Of a stretch of 64,000 nucleotides of DNA, positions 1 through 9,370 are shown in pieces (positions within the stretch are counted from its first letter, which is position 1; each line of letters begins with the position of its first letter). A program made the translations under genes and the position numbers. The notes beneath the pieces are model-generated. The model ran no database searches, was not told where the DNA came from, and saw nothing but the letters and a program-made list of their open reading frames with translations. The DNA is from Lentisphaerota bacterium (lineage in GTDB: Bacteria > Verrucomicrobiota > Lentisphaeria > Victivallales > Victivallaceae): the NCBI GenBank assembly GCA_015061745.1, contig SUWB01000001.1, positions 62,001 to 126,000 on the forward strand, read 5' to 3'.

Positions 1-1247
1 AAGCCGATACAATGCGTACCATTGACGATTTGCGTAAATGGGGACTTGAAGTCAAAGCTGTTGTTGTCACCCGTTACTGCAATCAGCCGGGAGTGCGTTT
101 TTTCCTCAACCGCCTGACCCGTCAGGGAATCAAGGTCTATCTGCACCGTCCCATTGAAGGGTATCCCACTGATGTCAATGCCATTGTCAGCGAACACGGT
201 TACGGTGCCAATGAATATATTGAAACCACCCGCCCCATTGTGGCCGTCATCGGCCCCGGTCCCAATTCCGGAAAAATGGGAACCTGTCTTTCACAGGTTT
301 ACCACGAACAACTCAGGGGTATCCGTTCAGGATATGCCAAGTTTGAAACGTTCCCGGTCTGGAATCTGCCCCTTGATCATCCTGTCAACGTCGCTTATGA
401 AGCGGCCACAGCTGATCTTGCCGATGTGAATATGGTGGATCCCTTTCACCTTGCCGCCTGTAATGAAACTGCGATCAACTACAACCGGGATGTGGAAATA
501 TTCCCGGTGGTACGCCGCATCTGTGAACGGATAATGGCTCCGGAACAGCTTTACGTTTCTCCCACCGATATGGGTGTCAACCGGGTCGGATTTGCCATTA
601 CTGATGATGCTGTCGTCCGCGAAGCCGCCACTCAGGAGGTCATTCGCCGTTACTTCAGAGCGTGCTGTGATTATGCTTCCGGCATCGCCGAAAAGACGGT
701 TCCGGAACGCTGCAAGCTGCTGATGGATTCCCTGGGAGTCAATGAAAGTTGCCGCAGCGTAGTTGAGCCCGCCCGCAAAGCCGCTCAGGAAGCAGAAAAG
801 AAACATAAAGAAACAGACAATGTCAACGTCTTTTGCGGTGCCGCCCTTGAACTGTCCGACGGAAAAATCATCACCGGTAAAAACTCCCAGCTGCTCCACG
901 CGGCCACCAGCTGCGTTTTGAATGCCATCAAATATCTGGCTGATCTGCCGGATGATCTGCATTTGCTGCCCCAGCTGGTCATTGACTCCGTGGGCAAGCT
1001 GAAGCAGCAGCTTTATCAGGATCAGCGTATCTCGCTGACTTTGAATGAAGCTCTTATTGCTCTGAGTGTCAGTGAGCCTTCAAATCCGGCGGCACAGCTG
1101 GCTATGTCCAAACTGCCTTTGCTCAAAGGATGTCAGATGCACTTCACCCACATCGTTCCCGAAGGCGATCTGGCTCCCTTGCGGAAACTTGGTATCACCT
1201 TTACCTGCGATCCGGTTTACACAAGTAAAAACCTCTTTATGGAGTGA
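1..1247 (+). CDS. DUF1846 family protein, 5'-truncated by the window edge
   Basis: Frame is open upstream of the ATG at 12 to base 1. DUF1846-like motifs: ...MRTIDDLRKWGLEVKAVVVTRYCNQPGVRFFLNRL..., VIGPGPNSGKMGTCLSQVYHE, followed by a strong terminator. Confidence 0.8.
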   Translation, partial: ADTMRTIDDLRKWGLEVKAVVVTRYCNQPGVRFFLNRLTRQGIKVYLHRPIEGYPTDVNAIVSEHGYGANEYIETTRPIVAVIGPGPNSGKMGTCLSQVYHEQLRGIRSGYAKFETFPVWNLPLDHPVNVAYEAATADLADVNMVDPFHLAACNETAINYNRDVEIFPVVRRICERIMAPEQLYVSPTDMGVNRVGFAITDDAVVREAATQEVIRRYFRACCDYASGIAEKTVPERCKLLMDSLGVNESCRSVVEPARKAAQEAEKKHKETDNVNVFCGAALELSDGKIITGKNSQLLHAATSCVLNAIKYLADLPDDLHLLPQLVIDSVGKLKQQLYQDQRISLTLNEALIALSVSEPSNPAAQLAMSKLPLLKGCQMHFTHIVPEGDLAPLRKLGITFTCDPVYTSKNLFME

Positions 1248-1278
1248 TCCGTTGCAGCAAACGCCACATTTTCTCTGC

Positions 1279-1312
1279 AAGACAACAGTTCAACTGTTGT
1301 CTTTTATTTTTT
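1279..1312 (+). terminator. Rho-independent terminator
   Basis: AAGACAACAGTT-C-AACTGTTGTCTT perfect inverted repeat followed by TTTTATTTTTT, just after the DUF1846 stop. Confidence 0.8.
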
Positions 1313-1346
1313 GAGACCGGTCCCGGTACAACAGGAAAGGAGCATT

Positions 1347-2462
1347 ATGGATAAGCGATTACTGATTCCGCAAATCATTTACGGAAGTGCGGGGATTGAG
1401 ATGAATGTTTATTTTTCCAATATTTTTGAGACATTGAATCCGGATAACTACGCTTTCCATTTTCATTGTTCCTGCGGCAGCTGTTGCGATGAGCGGTGGC
1501 ATTTTACACCGTCAACCGGCAGCACAGGAACTTTTGACGCCAAGCTTGAAGTCTTTGACGACAATGGTTTGCAAACCGCAGGTTCGTGCCGTATTATCAT
1601 ACGGGATCCTGCTCAAAGTGCCGGAAAAAAGCTGAAACTTCTGATAATAGGCGACAGTCTGACTGACCAGAGCCATTATCCGGTCCATATCCATACCTTA
1701 TGCAAACAGTACGGGATCGGCCTTGAAATGCTGGGGACAAACATTCCGGAACACCTCAAGTCCCGGCCGGGACAGCTGATCCGTTATCCTGAATCAGAAT
1801 TGCTCCCGGGAGTCCGTCACGAAGGATACGGCGGCTGGAGTGCCGCAACCTTCCTCACCCGCAGAGAAGCTCTCAAAACCAATCCCTTTCACCATTGGCA
1901 TTGTGCCTCACCTTTTCTCAATGCCTGCGGCGAATTTGACTTCAAAGAATACCTTGAAAAAAATTGTTCAGGGCAAATACCCGATGTCATTATGATCGGC
2001 TTGGGAACAAATGATCTGGGGGCTGCCGATGAAGACAATCATAAGGAGCTTACGGCAAGATTCCTTGAAAATATGACAACTCTCTATGAGAAGCTGCACA
2101 AAGATGCCCCGGAAGCCGTTTTCGGAATCGTCCTGAATCCCTACGGCACAGCCAGTCAGTCCGCCTGGGGCAAAAATTACGGCAGCAGCAGATTCCGCCG
2201 TAATGTACGGCACTTTATGCCTCTTGCATACAGGGAACTTGAAAAAATCTTCGGCTCAAAGAGAAACTGTTACATCGTTCCCCTTTATCACGCCATAGAT
2301 CCATATCACGGCTATCCAGAAGAAACTTCAGAAGCTTTTTCCGGCAGCAACATCACAGTTACCCGTCAATGCAATGCCTTGCACCCCTCCCCTGCCGGAT
2401 ACCGCCAGTTGGGAGCAGCAGCCTTCAGCTGGCTTCTGGATATCCTTGAAAGCCGCTCTTGA
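1347..2462 (+). CDS. SGNH/GDSL-type hydrolase
   Basis: GDSLTDQ block I, GTND block, HPSPAGY block V; start taken at ATG 1347 behind AGGAAAGGAG. Confidence 0.75.
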   Translation: MDKRLLIPQIIYGSAGIEMNVYFSNIFETLNPDNYAFHFHCSCGSCCDERWHFTPSTGSTGTFDAKLEVFDDNGLQTAGSCRIIIRDPAQSAGKKLKLLIIGDSLTDQSHYPVHIHTLCKQYGIGLEMLGTNIPEHLKSRPGQLIRYPESELLPGVRHEGYGGWSAATFLTRREALKTNPFHHWHCASPFLNACGEFDFKEYLEKNCSGQIPDVIMIGLGTNDLGAADEDNHKELTARFLENMTTLYEKLHKDAPEAVFGIVLNPYGTASQSAWGKNYGSSRFRRNVRHFMPLAYRELEKIFGSKRNCYIVPLYHAIDPYHGYPEETSEAFSGSNITVTRQCNALHPSPAGYRQLGAAAFSWLLDILESRS

Positions 2463-2463
2463 G

Positions 2464-3288
2464 TTATCGCACCTGATAAAGTTCAGGAGTATAGCGATAG
2501 TTTTCCAATGCTTCCGCCACAGGGGGAGCAGATGCAAAAAGGAACTTCAAATTGGCGATTTTTTCTTTTGAAAGAGGGATCTTGGAATAAAACTCAACTT
2601 TGATCCCCCCAACTCCCTGAGGGAATGCCACCTCTTTCAATATTTCTTCATTGGGGTTGAGCAGCGAATCAGGAGCAAAGATCTCATACCAGAGGGGGGC
2701 AATATATCCGAAATGGGTACAACACAGCCCCAGAGCATAATCACTGAAATCGGTGATATGGGGTATTTCTGCTTTCCCCTGTTTCATTCTTTCAGCTGCG
2801 GCAGCTGTTCCCGGCTCATTTTCAATAATGGTCGCCAATCCCGGCAGTGGAAGTCCTGCTATGCGTTCCGGGGCGATCCCAGCTTCAACGAGCATATTTT
2901 TGTAACAGTTGGAATTGACCGTTTCAGCCGTTCCCGTAATCAGAAGCTTTTTTTCAGGGTTCCGGTGCAAAAAGTTCCCGCAGACAGATACAGCTGCATC
3001 AACGATATCCACAACAGGAACTCTTTTATCTCCAAACCGTCTGCTGCGGCGGTGCACCACAGACAAGGTATTGCAGCCGATGACCAGCAAATCAGGCTGA
3101 TAAGTCATCATACCGTCAAAGGCCCGTTCCCAGACAGCTGTTCTTTCTTCCGGGGGCATTTTTCCGAATCCCCGGTCGGGTTCGGGCCATACGTTGAAGT
3201 AGAGCAGCTCCCCTTCACCGCCCTTTTGCCACAATCTTGCAGCGATATCAAGCCCCCCAAGACCGGAGTCACAGACAGCGATCTTCAC
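2464..3288 (-). CDS. glutamate racemase-like protein (Asp/Glu racemase family)
   Basis: MKIAVCDSGLGGLDIAARL, VIGCNTLS and LCCTHFGY catalytic Cys motifs. Confidence 0.75.
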   Translation of the reverse strand: MKIAVCDSGLGGLDIAARLWQKGGEGELLYFNVWPEPDRGFGKMPPEERTAVWERAFDGMMTYQPDLLVIGCNTLSVVHRRSRRFGDKRVPVVDIVDAAVSVCGNFLHRNPEKKLLITGTAETVNSNCYKNMLVEAGIAPERIAGLPLPGLATIIENEPGTAAAAERMKQGKAEIPHITDFSDYALGLCCTHFGYIAPLWYEIFAPDSLLNPNEEILKEVAFPQGVGGIKVEFYSKIPLSKEKIANLKFLFASAPPVAEALENYRYTPELYQVR

Positions 3289-4475
3289 TTGGGGACCTCA
3301 GTGGTAAAGTAAATTTCGGCCAATTTCTTTGCCCATTCGGGAGCTTTATGGATCTCGCCTGAAACGATCCTTGACAAACCGTCATTCCAGTGGTGCAAAT
3401 GCTGCAAGGTCATAACCCGGTTACGGAGCATAGCGGCCCCTTTGCCGGAATTTTCTTTCATTTCATTTATGATCCGCTGGAGTTCATCAAGATATCCCTC
3501 AACGCCGTAGTAGCTCAAAAAACCGTTCCAGGCCTCTTCCATAGAGGAGCGTTTTTCCAGACAAGCGGAAATGGCATCAAGGATCCCGTCAAACTGCACA
3601 GGATCAAAACGCCTTACTCCGGCATCGGTCAATTGATAAGGCAACACTTCAACAGATGAAATACCTTTATCATTGACACCAACGTGGAGATGATATCCTA
3701 TTTTACGGTAAGCAAGGGGTTTCGGCTGATAGAAAACAAAGTTCCCCAAACTGAAAAAGACCGGCTTTTCGTGCAGAAAAGTCATTCCCTGAGGGACGTG
3801 AGGATGATGCCCCACCACCAGATCAGCTCCGGCAGCAGCAAGGCGGTCAAAGCAGTCATACACATAAGGCGGAGGAGTCGGCACATATTCCAAGCCGCAG
3901 TGCACAATGGCGATCACGGCGTGAAATTTCTCTCTGGCCTGCCAAATGGCATTTTCCATAGCCTCAACTTCCCATCCGGCAACTCCGGGGGAGTCATCTC
4001 CGGCGGCCATACGGTCCTCGCCCTCGGAAAAGTTGAACACGGCAATTTTTACCCCTTTGACTTCAACTTCAAGGGGTTCCAGAGCCTCTTTCTTATTCAT
4101 CCCGGCACCGCAGTAAGCAATGCCGTTTTCTCTGAGAAGCTGAGCGGTTCTCTGAAACCCGGAAACTCCGCAGTCAAAGGTATGGTTGTTTGCCAGAGTC
4201 ACAGCATCAAAAGGAACGGCTGTAAGAGAAGAAAAATGATGTTCTTCACCGTGGAAAGCCGCTCCGCTTTTGACAATGAGTTCACCGGAAGTCATCGGAG
4301 CTTCAAGATTGGTGATCCGCCAGTCTGCTTTACGCAGTTCCGGAAGCAGATCACCGTAGATCCCGGTGGGATCGGAACTCATAAGCTCCCCGTAATGACG
4401 GATGGGAGCCCAGTCTCCGGAAATATCAAGCAATGCCTGAAAAGGAGCTTTGTTGAGGGGATTTTCCCAAAGCAT
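3285..4475 (-). CDS. CapA family (poly-gamma-glutamate capsule-like) metallophosphatase
   Basis: ISGDWAPIR, LEAPMT, LANNHTFDCG, HCGLEYVPTPPPYV, GHHPHVPQG, FFSLGNFVF motifs. Confidence 0.8.
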   Translation of the reverse strand: MLWENPLNKAPFQALLDISGDWAPIRHYGELMSSDPTGIYGDLLPELRKADWRITNLEAPMTSGELIVKSGAAFHGEEHHFSSLTAVPFDAVTLANNHTFDCGVSGFQRTAQLLRENGIAYCGAGMNKKEALEPLEVEVKGVKIAVFNFSEGEDRMAAGDDSPGVAGWEVEAMENAIWQAREKFHAVIAIVHCGLEYVPTPPPYVYDCFDRLAAAGADLVVGHHPHVPQGMTFLHEKPVFFSLGNFVFYQPKPLAYRKIGYHLHVGVNDKGISSVEVLPYQLTDAGVRRFDPVQFDGILDAISACLEKRSSMEEAWNGFLSYYGVEGYLDELQRIINEMKENSGKGAAMLRNRVMTLQHLHHWNDGLSRIVSGEIHKAPEWAKKLAEIYFTTEVPK

Positions 4476-4972
4476 CAGAATTCGATCTCCACTTGCTTGT
4501 CAGCGGGGATCTCTGCAACGTGGCAATCAGTAGCGTAGCAGCGTTCAGGCAGCACGATCATCACATTGACATCCTTATCGTTGGGAGTAAAAGCGGCGTG
4601 ATGCCACACCCCGGGCCGCAGAGAAAGCAAGGTGCCTTTGGGGACAAAAAAGACTTCGATATCGTCCACAGGGACTTCAGTAACAGCACCGGCGGGAGCC
4701 ACCCAGACCAGAGCATCATTGTCAAGGGGCATACTCACTTCGCAGGTAAAGTCGTGATATTCCCCCACAGTGATGACCATAGGACGGGGCCGCATAAAGC
4801 AGGTTGAAAAAGAAGGAGAATCAGAAAGAGTCTGCTGCACCATATCCCGGAAGAAAACGATTTCCGCATCTTTGGGGCCTGTGGCATCGGCACAGGGATT
4901 GATCATCTGAGCATAAGAACCGTAACGGTGGAATTTTTCGACACTGAGCTGCTGAACTTTAACTTTTTTCAT
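4475..4972 (-). CDS. cupin / ureidoglycolate-lyase-like (DUF4867-type) protein
   Basis: Small beta-rich protein with LRPGVWHHAAF; ORF with short upstream gap in an operon. Confidence 0.55.
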   Translation of the reverse strand: MKKVKVQQLSVEKFHRYGSYAQMINPCADATGPKDAEIVFFRDMVQQTLSDSPSFSTCFMRPRPMVITVGEYHDFTCEVSMPLDNDALVWVAPAGAVTEVPVDDIEVFFVPKGTLLSLRPGVWHHAAFTPNDKDVNVMIVLPERCYATDCHVAEIPADKQVEIEF

Positions 4973-4988
4973 AATTTTAATCCTTTTT

Positions 4989-6095
4989 TCAGTTGATTTC
5001 TTTTAATGTATATTCTGTTGTGCCCATACCCATTTTTTCAAGGGCTTTGACCACAGCATAGGGATTTTTATGGTGGACTCTTTCAAAAAGATGCTTTGTT
5101 GTGTCAGGATCACAATTCCAGTTTGGCGGCAAAGCATCCTGATAGAAGGTTGCTTTGCCGATCAGATCCAGAGAAGCCTGTTCGATAGCGACGATATCAC
5201 GTCCGGCGAGGATACCGATATCGGGAGTCAATGCCGGAGTCGTCATTCCCCAGCAGTCACAAAAGAGAGTGATATCCATAAGCATATTGATATAAAGCTG
5301 CCGATCCTTGAAATGGGAAATCAACTTGGCAGTAGTCATCGCCATTGCCTGCTGAAAATCCACATAGCTGCCCTGATCTATCTTGATCGCTTTTTGCGGA
5401 CAGATCAGCATACAGTGACGGCAATATTTGCAATTGTGAAAAAAGATCTTGAGTTTTCCGTCTTTAAATGTCATCGCCTTATCGGGGCAGTTGTTCACAC
5501 ATTTGCTGCATTTGTTGCACTTTTCGCTGTTCCATTCAAGTCCCCCTTCCTGAGCGTGGAGCAATTGACGCATTGCATTGGTCACAGCCCCCATAGAAAG
5601 ATTTTTTGAAGCACCGCCGAAACCGCAGACACCGTGGCCCTTGACGTGAGAAAAATCCAGCAGCACATCACTGTCAAGAATGGGTTTTGACAGTTCTATT
5701 CTGTCCATCGTCTTGAAAGGCGGTTCGACAGGAAAGGTCACAAAGGCAGATTCATCTTCACCGCAGACAGGGACAATGGGACATCCGCAAACTTCTTCCG
5801 TATAGCCGCGATCAATGGCGTGATCCACATCCCGTTTCATATCGGTGATAAAAACTTTGGACGCTCCCGCTTCTTTGACAGCTTTGACCAACTTGCGGAC
5901 AAAAAAAGGATGTATGGTTGAAAATCCGTTTCCACCGCCCAGGTGCATCTTGATGACCACACGGCGGTCTTTAACAGTGCTTGCAAGATCAAAAGCAGCG
6001 ATCAAACGATCAAATTTGGCTCCAATCGACTGATCGGGAGACATATTTTTGGGCGGGAAAGGCGCAAAAAGAAGTTCACTTGCCATAAAAGTCAT
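4989..6095 (-). CDS. DUF362 domain 4Fe-4S protein
   Basis: KMHLGGGNGFSTIHPFFVRKLV, HVKGHGVCGFGGASKNLSMG, and two CxxCxxCxxxCP ferredoxin motifs. Confidence 0.8.
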   Translation of the reverse strand: MTFMASELLFAPFPPKNMSPDQSIGAKFDRLIAAFDLASTVKDRRVVIKMHLGGGNGFSTIHPFFVRKLVKAVKEAGASKVFITDMKRDVDHAIDRGYTEEVCGCPIVPVCGEDESAFVTFPVEPPFKTMDRIELSKPILDSDVLLDFSHVKGHGVCGFGGASKNLSMGAVTNAMRQLLHAQEGGLEWNSEKCNKCSKCVNNCPDKAMTFKDGKLKIFFHNCKYCRHCMLICPQKAIKIDQGSYVDFQQAMAMTTAKLISHFKDRQLYINMLMDITLFCDCWGMTTPALTPDIGILAGRDIVAIEQASLDLIGKATFYQDALPPNWNCDPDTTKHLFERVHHKNPYAVVKALEKMGMGTTEYTLKEIN

Positions 6096-6101
6096 TGTCC
6101 C

Positions 6102-6554
6102 TCAATTAAGTTTTTGAAGTAATTTTTGAAGCTCGGGCATTTTCTTTTGGGAATGTTTCAAAAACAGAGCCCCCAATTCCGCACTGAGCACAGCATCAAC
6201 TTTGGCTTTTTTCTTTCCGGCAGGAGTCCGGTAAAAAGCAGAAATCGCTTTGAGTTCTTCAAGGGAGTAGTGCTTCATATAAAGGGCACACAGCTCCGGT
6301 TCAAGAGCTTTGAAAGAAAAGGCCTTCTTGTAAAATTCAGTCAGTTGCGGACGGATTTTTTCCAGTTCAGGAACAGCCCGGATCTGATTTTCCAACTGAG
6401 AATCAAAGGCTCTTTTGAGCATTTCAGGAACTCCGCTTGCATAAAGCATCTCAAGACACGCTTTTTTATGGGAAACAGATTCTCCTGCCCCTGTGATAAG
6501 CCCCCCAAAAAGCACTGCGAAAGAGAGTAAAATCTTGATTTTCACAACACTCAC
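6102..6554 (-). CDS. secreted DUF2059-like protein
   Basis: N-terminal signal sequence; FYRTPAGKKKAK pattern typical of DUF2059. Confidence 0.55.
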   Translation of the reverse strand: MSVVKIKILLSFAVLFGGLITGAGESVSHKKACLEMLYASGVPEMLKRAFDSQLENQIRAVPELEKIRPQLTEFYKKAFSFKALEPELCALYMKHYSLEELKAISAFYRTPAGKKKAKVDAVLSAELGALFLKHSQKKMPELQKLLQKLN

Positions 6555-8551
6555 CTTCCCGCAGGAACAAATATGGCACTGCCGCGGGCAAAATCAATTC
6601 CGGCTAGACGCAGATAAATGTAGTCCCCCAGTTTAAAATTGCTGCTGCTGTTCTTTTCGGCGTAAAGGGCAAACTTGCCCCTGCGCCGGTTTCCGGGAAG
6701 TGCATCAACGGGAACAAAACCGTAAAGGCCCAATTGTTCGATGGCTACTTGCAGCCCTGCGGTAATGACTTTGGCGATGACGCCTTCATAAATCTTGAGT
6801 TCCCCCTGTTCCAGTTCTTTTTCAAGCAACCGGAGTTTCATTCTGTCAGAAGCGGCAAAAGAAGCAGAATCCACCTGTTCCTCAAGTTCGGTACACTTCA
6901 AGGCGATCCGTTCAAGGGTATCACTCCGCCGGGTACGGGCCTTTTTATCCAGGTTCCACAACTGCTGATGCACAGTCAGATCGGCATAGCGGCGGATCGG
7001 ACTGGTAAAATGGGCATAAGCGGTTTTTCCCAAAGCATAATGCAGTAAAGGTTTTGCCGCATATTCAGCCCGGGGGAAAGAACGCAGCAGGAGACTCAAA
7101 ACGACTTCACGCTTCGGGTTATCGGGCAGAGAACGCACAAAATCATTGCATACCTTGCGGGAACGCAAATCCCCTGTGGCAAATCCGAACTGCTCTGCCA
7201 TATCAGAAAACTCCCAGAGTTTTTCCGCTTCCGGTTCCTGATGAACACGATATACACCGGCAACGCCCTTTGCCACAAGCTCAGCTCCCACGGCAGAATT
7301 GGCAGCCAGCATACACTCCTCTACGAGCTGTTCGGAAGGACGTGAAACACGGGCTTCAACGCCGAGAAGTTCATTTTTCTTTTCGTCACAGCGGACCCGG
7401 ACTTCCGGCAGGGGCAATTCGATAAACTCCTCCTTTTCAGCCCGGTATTTCCGCATAAGGGCGGTGATCTTGAGCAGATCATTGACCATTTTTTTCAATT
7501 TGGGCGGCCACTCCTCAGGAGCTTTGCCGCTGTCGGCAAATTCCTGAACCTTGTCATAGTCAAGGCGGTGAGCGATCGTCACAAGGGTATGTTCCCGTCT
7601 GTAATTTGTGATTTCTCCTGTTTTTTTGTTCACAGTAAGAAACACAGTATGGGCAAAAGAAGGAACACCTGCTTGCATACTGATTTTTGCCGTCAATCCG
7701 GGGGGCAGCATCGGCAGGGTACGCCCCGGCAGATAACAGGAAAATCCCCTTCTGGCCGCCTGGGCATCAAAACGGCTTTGGGGCGGAATAAAAGCTGCCA
7801 CATCAGCGATATGGACACCCAGTTCAAGATGTTCTTTGTCCGGGCCGGGAGAAATTGACAAAGCATCGTCAAAATCCTTTGCATCATCGGGATCAATGGT
7901 GACAACAAAGAGTTTCGGATAACTTTTTCTTTCGATTTCCCGGGGGACGATAGCCATAGCGGCATCATTTTCTTCCTTGGAATAGGCGGAAGGGATATCA
8001 TATTCAGCCATAACAGCATCAAGTTCTGCTTCAAGGACACCTGCTTTGCCGATAACAGAGGAAATAGAACCCCGCCATTCGCCGTCAAACATTTCAGGGC
8101 CGCGGACTCTGACAAAATCTCCTTTTTGAGCTCCTTTACGTCCGCCGAGCAACTTGACTGCATCGGGCAGCCGGGTATTGAGAGGGCGCACCACGCCCCC
8201 GGGCAGAACTTCTCCGACAAATGATTCCCGGGAACGCTCAAGGACCTCAACGATCCTGCCGGTGGCTCCCCGGTTGGCAGTATCGTCGGAAAACTCTCTG
8301 CGCCCGGGCAGAAGCTGAACCTTGACCACATCTCCGTCCAAAGCTCCGTTGATTTTCGGAATGGGGATGAAGATATCTTCTGCTTGTTCTGTCACTCTTT
8401 CTGCCGGGTCGATTTCCACAAAACCGTACCCGGAATGGGTCATCTTGAGTTTGCCGGTCACAAACTTTCCGGCCCGTTCAAGCTGTCTTTCATACTTACG
8501 GTCTGCGATACGGAGCAGACGGTTCTTTTTTTGATGTTTGCGTTTGGACAT
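6551..8551 (-). CDS. rnr: ribonuclease R
   Basis: RNB motifs TIDPDDAKDFDDALS, GVHIADVAAFI, FTSPIRRYADLTVHQ; C-terminal S1 domain. Confidence 0.9.
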   Translation of the reverse strand: MSKRKHQKKNRLLRIADRKYERQLERAGKFVTGKLKMTHSGYGFVEIDPAERVTEQAEDIFIPIPKINGALDGDVVKVQLLPGRREFSDDTANRGATGRIVEVLERSRESFVGEVLPGGVVRPLNTRLPDAVKLLGGRKGAQKGDFVRVRGPEMFDGEWRGSISSVIGKAGVLEAELDAVMAEYDIPSAYSKEENDAAMAIVPREIERKSYPKLFVVTIDPDDAKDFDDALSISPGPDKEHLELGVHIADVAAFIPPQSRFDAQAARRGFSCYLPGRTLPMLPPGLTAKISMQAGVPSFAHTVFLTVNKKTGEITNYRREHTLVTIAHRLDYDKVQEFADSGKAPEEWPPKLKKMVNDLLKITALMRKYRAEKEEFIELPLPEVRVRCDEKKNELLGVEARVSRPSEQLVEECMLAANSAVGAELVAKGVAGVYRVHQEPEAEKLWEFSDMAEQFGFATGDLRSRKVCNDFVRSLPDNPKREVVLSLLLRSFPRAEYAAKPLLHYALGKTAYAHFTSPIRRYADLTVHQQLWNLDKKARTRRSDTLERIALKCTELEEQVDSASFAASDRMKLRLLEKELEQGELKIYEGVIAKVITAGLQVAIEQLGLYGFVPVDALPGNRRRGKFALYAEKNSSSNFKLGDYIYLRLAGIDFARGSAIFVPAGR

Positions 8552-8571
8552 AAATTATGCTTTTTACACTT

Positions 8572-9114
8572 TCACTTTACTTTTTTGGGGGCAGTGGTTG
8601 CTTTGGCGGGAGTTTTTGCTGCGGGAGCGGCCGCTTTTTTGTCATCATTGTAGCGGAGAAATTCAGCTCTGATAACGCGGCGGTAGTCAGATATGGCAGG
8701 TGCTGAAGCAGAGCTTTTCTGTCCGATATTTCCGATCGTTATATCAACATCCCGGTAAAGTTCACCCCAGCTGTGATTGGTACTGTCGTAATCATAAGCA
8801 GTAAAGAAGCCCCCCCGGCCCTGCCGGAGCATCGTTTCGGGCAACACCTGCTGTTCAACGATCAACACGGCATCGGCACCGGATTTTTTGGCTTCAGCCA
8901 GAAGTTTGTTAATCATTCTGTCCCGGCTCACCTGTTGGTAATTGCCTGACACGACAGCAGTTCCCAGCACGGTATAGGGCTTTGTAATCTTCCCGGAATC
9001 GCTGAAAACGACCACCTTCCGGCCGTCCGGCACAGCGGTCTTTCCGGTATAGGAATAAGAGACACAGCCGCTCAAAAACAAAAGAGCAAAAACAAACACA
9101 AAAGCAATTTTCAT
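8572..9114 (-). CDS. putative lipoprotein of unknown function
   Basis: MKIAFVFVFALLFLSGCVSY lipobox; start taken at internal Met (ORF track starts at 9171). Confidence 0.6.
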   Translation of the reverse strand: MKIAFVFVFALLFLSGCVSYSYTGKTAVPDGRKVVVFSDSGKITKPYTVLGTAVVSGNYQQVSRDRMINKLLAEAKKSGADAVLIVEQQVLPETMLRQGRGGFFTAYDYDSTNHSWGELYRDVDITIGNIGQKSSASAPAISDYRRVIRAEFLRYNDDKKAAAPAAKTPAKATTAPKKVK

Positions 9115-9290
9115 ATCAACAGAATCCTCCAAAACATTTGTCTGTTGTAAAGATACCACATTCTCCCCCAAAAAGCAAGGGATTTTTCAAGTTTTTTCCA
9201 TTTTTTTATCTTGAAAAGTTTTTCCCATCCTGTCTGCGAAAAAAATCCCGCCATTTTCCTGTTTTTCCTTCTGTATTTTTTATATACGGC

Positions 9291-9319
9291 TTGACTTTTA
9301 TTCTTTCAGGAACTATCTT
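9291..9319 (+). promoter_or_regulatory. sigma70-type promoter of pseudopilin gene
   Basis: TTGACT (9291-9296) - 17 nt - TATCTT (9314-9319). Confidence 0.5.
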
Positions 9320-9370
9320 ATACACTTGGTTCTTGTAAATTAAAATATCTGGTTCTTAAATCCCGGAAAA

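Noticed and set aside
3684-4538. 284-aa plus-strand ORF opposite the CapA gene
   Set aside because: Shadow ORF; the minus-strand frame has clear CapA motifs.
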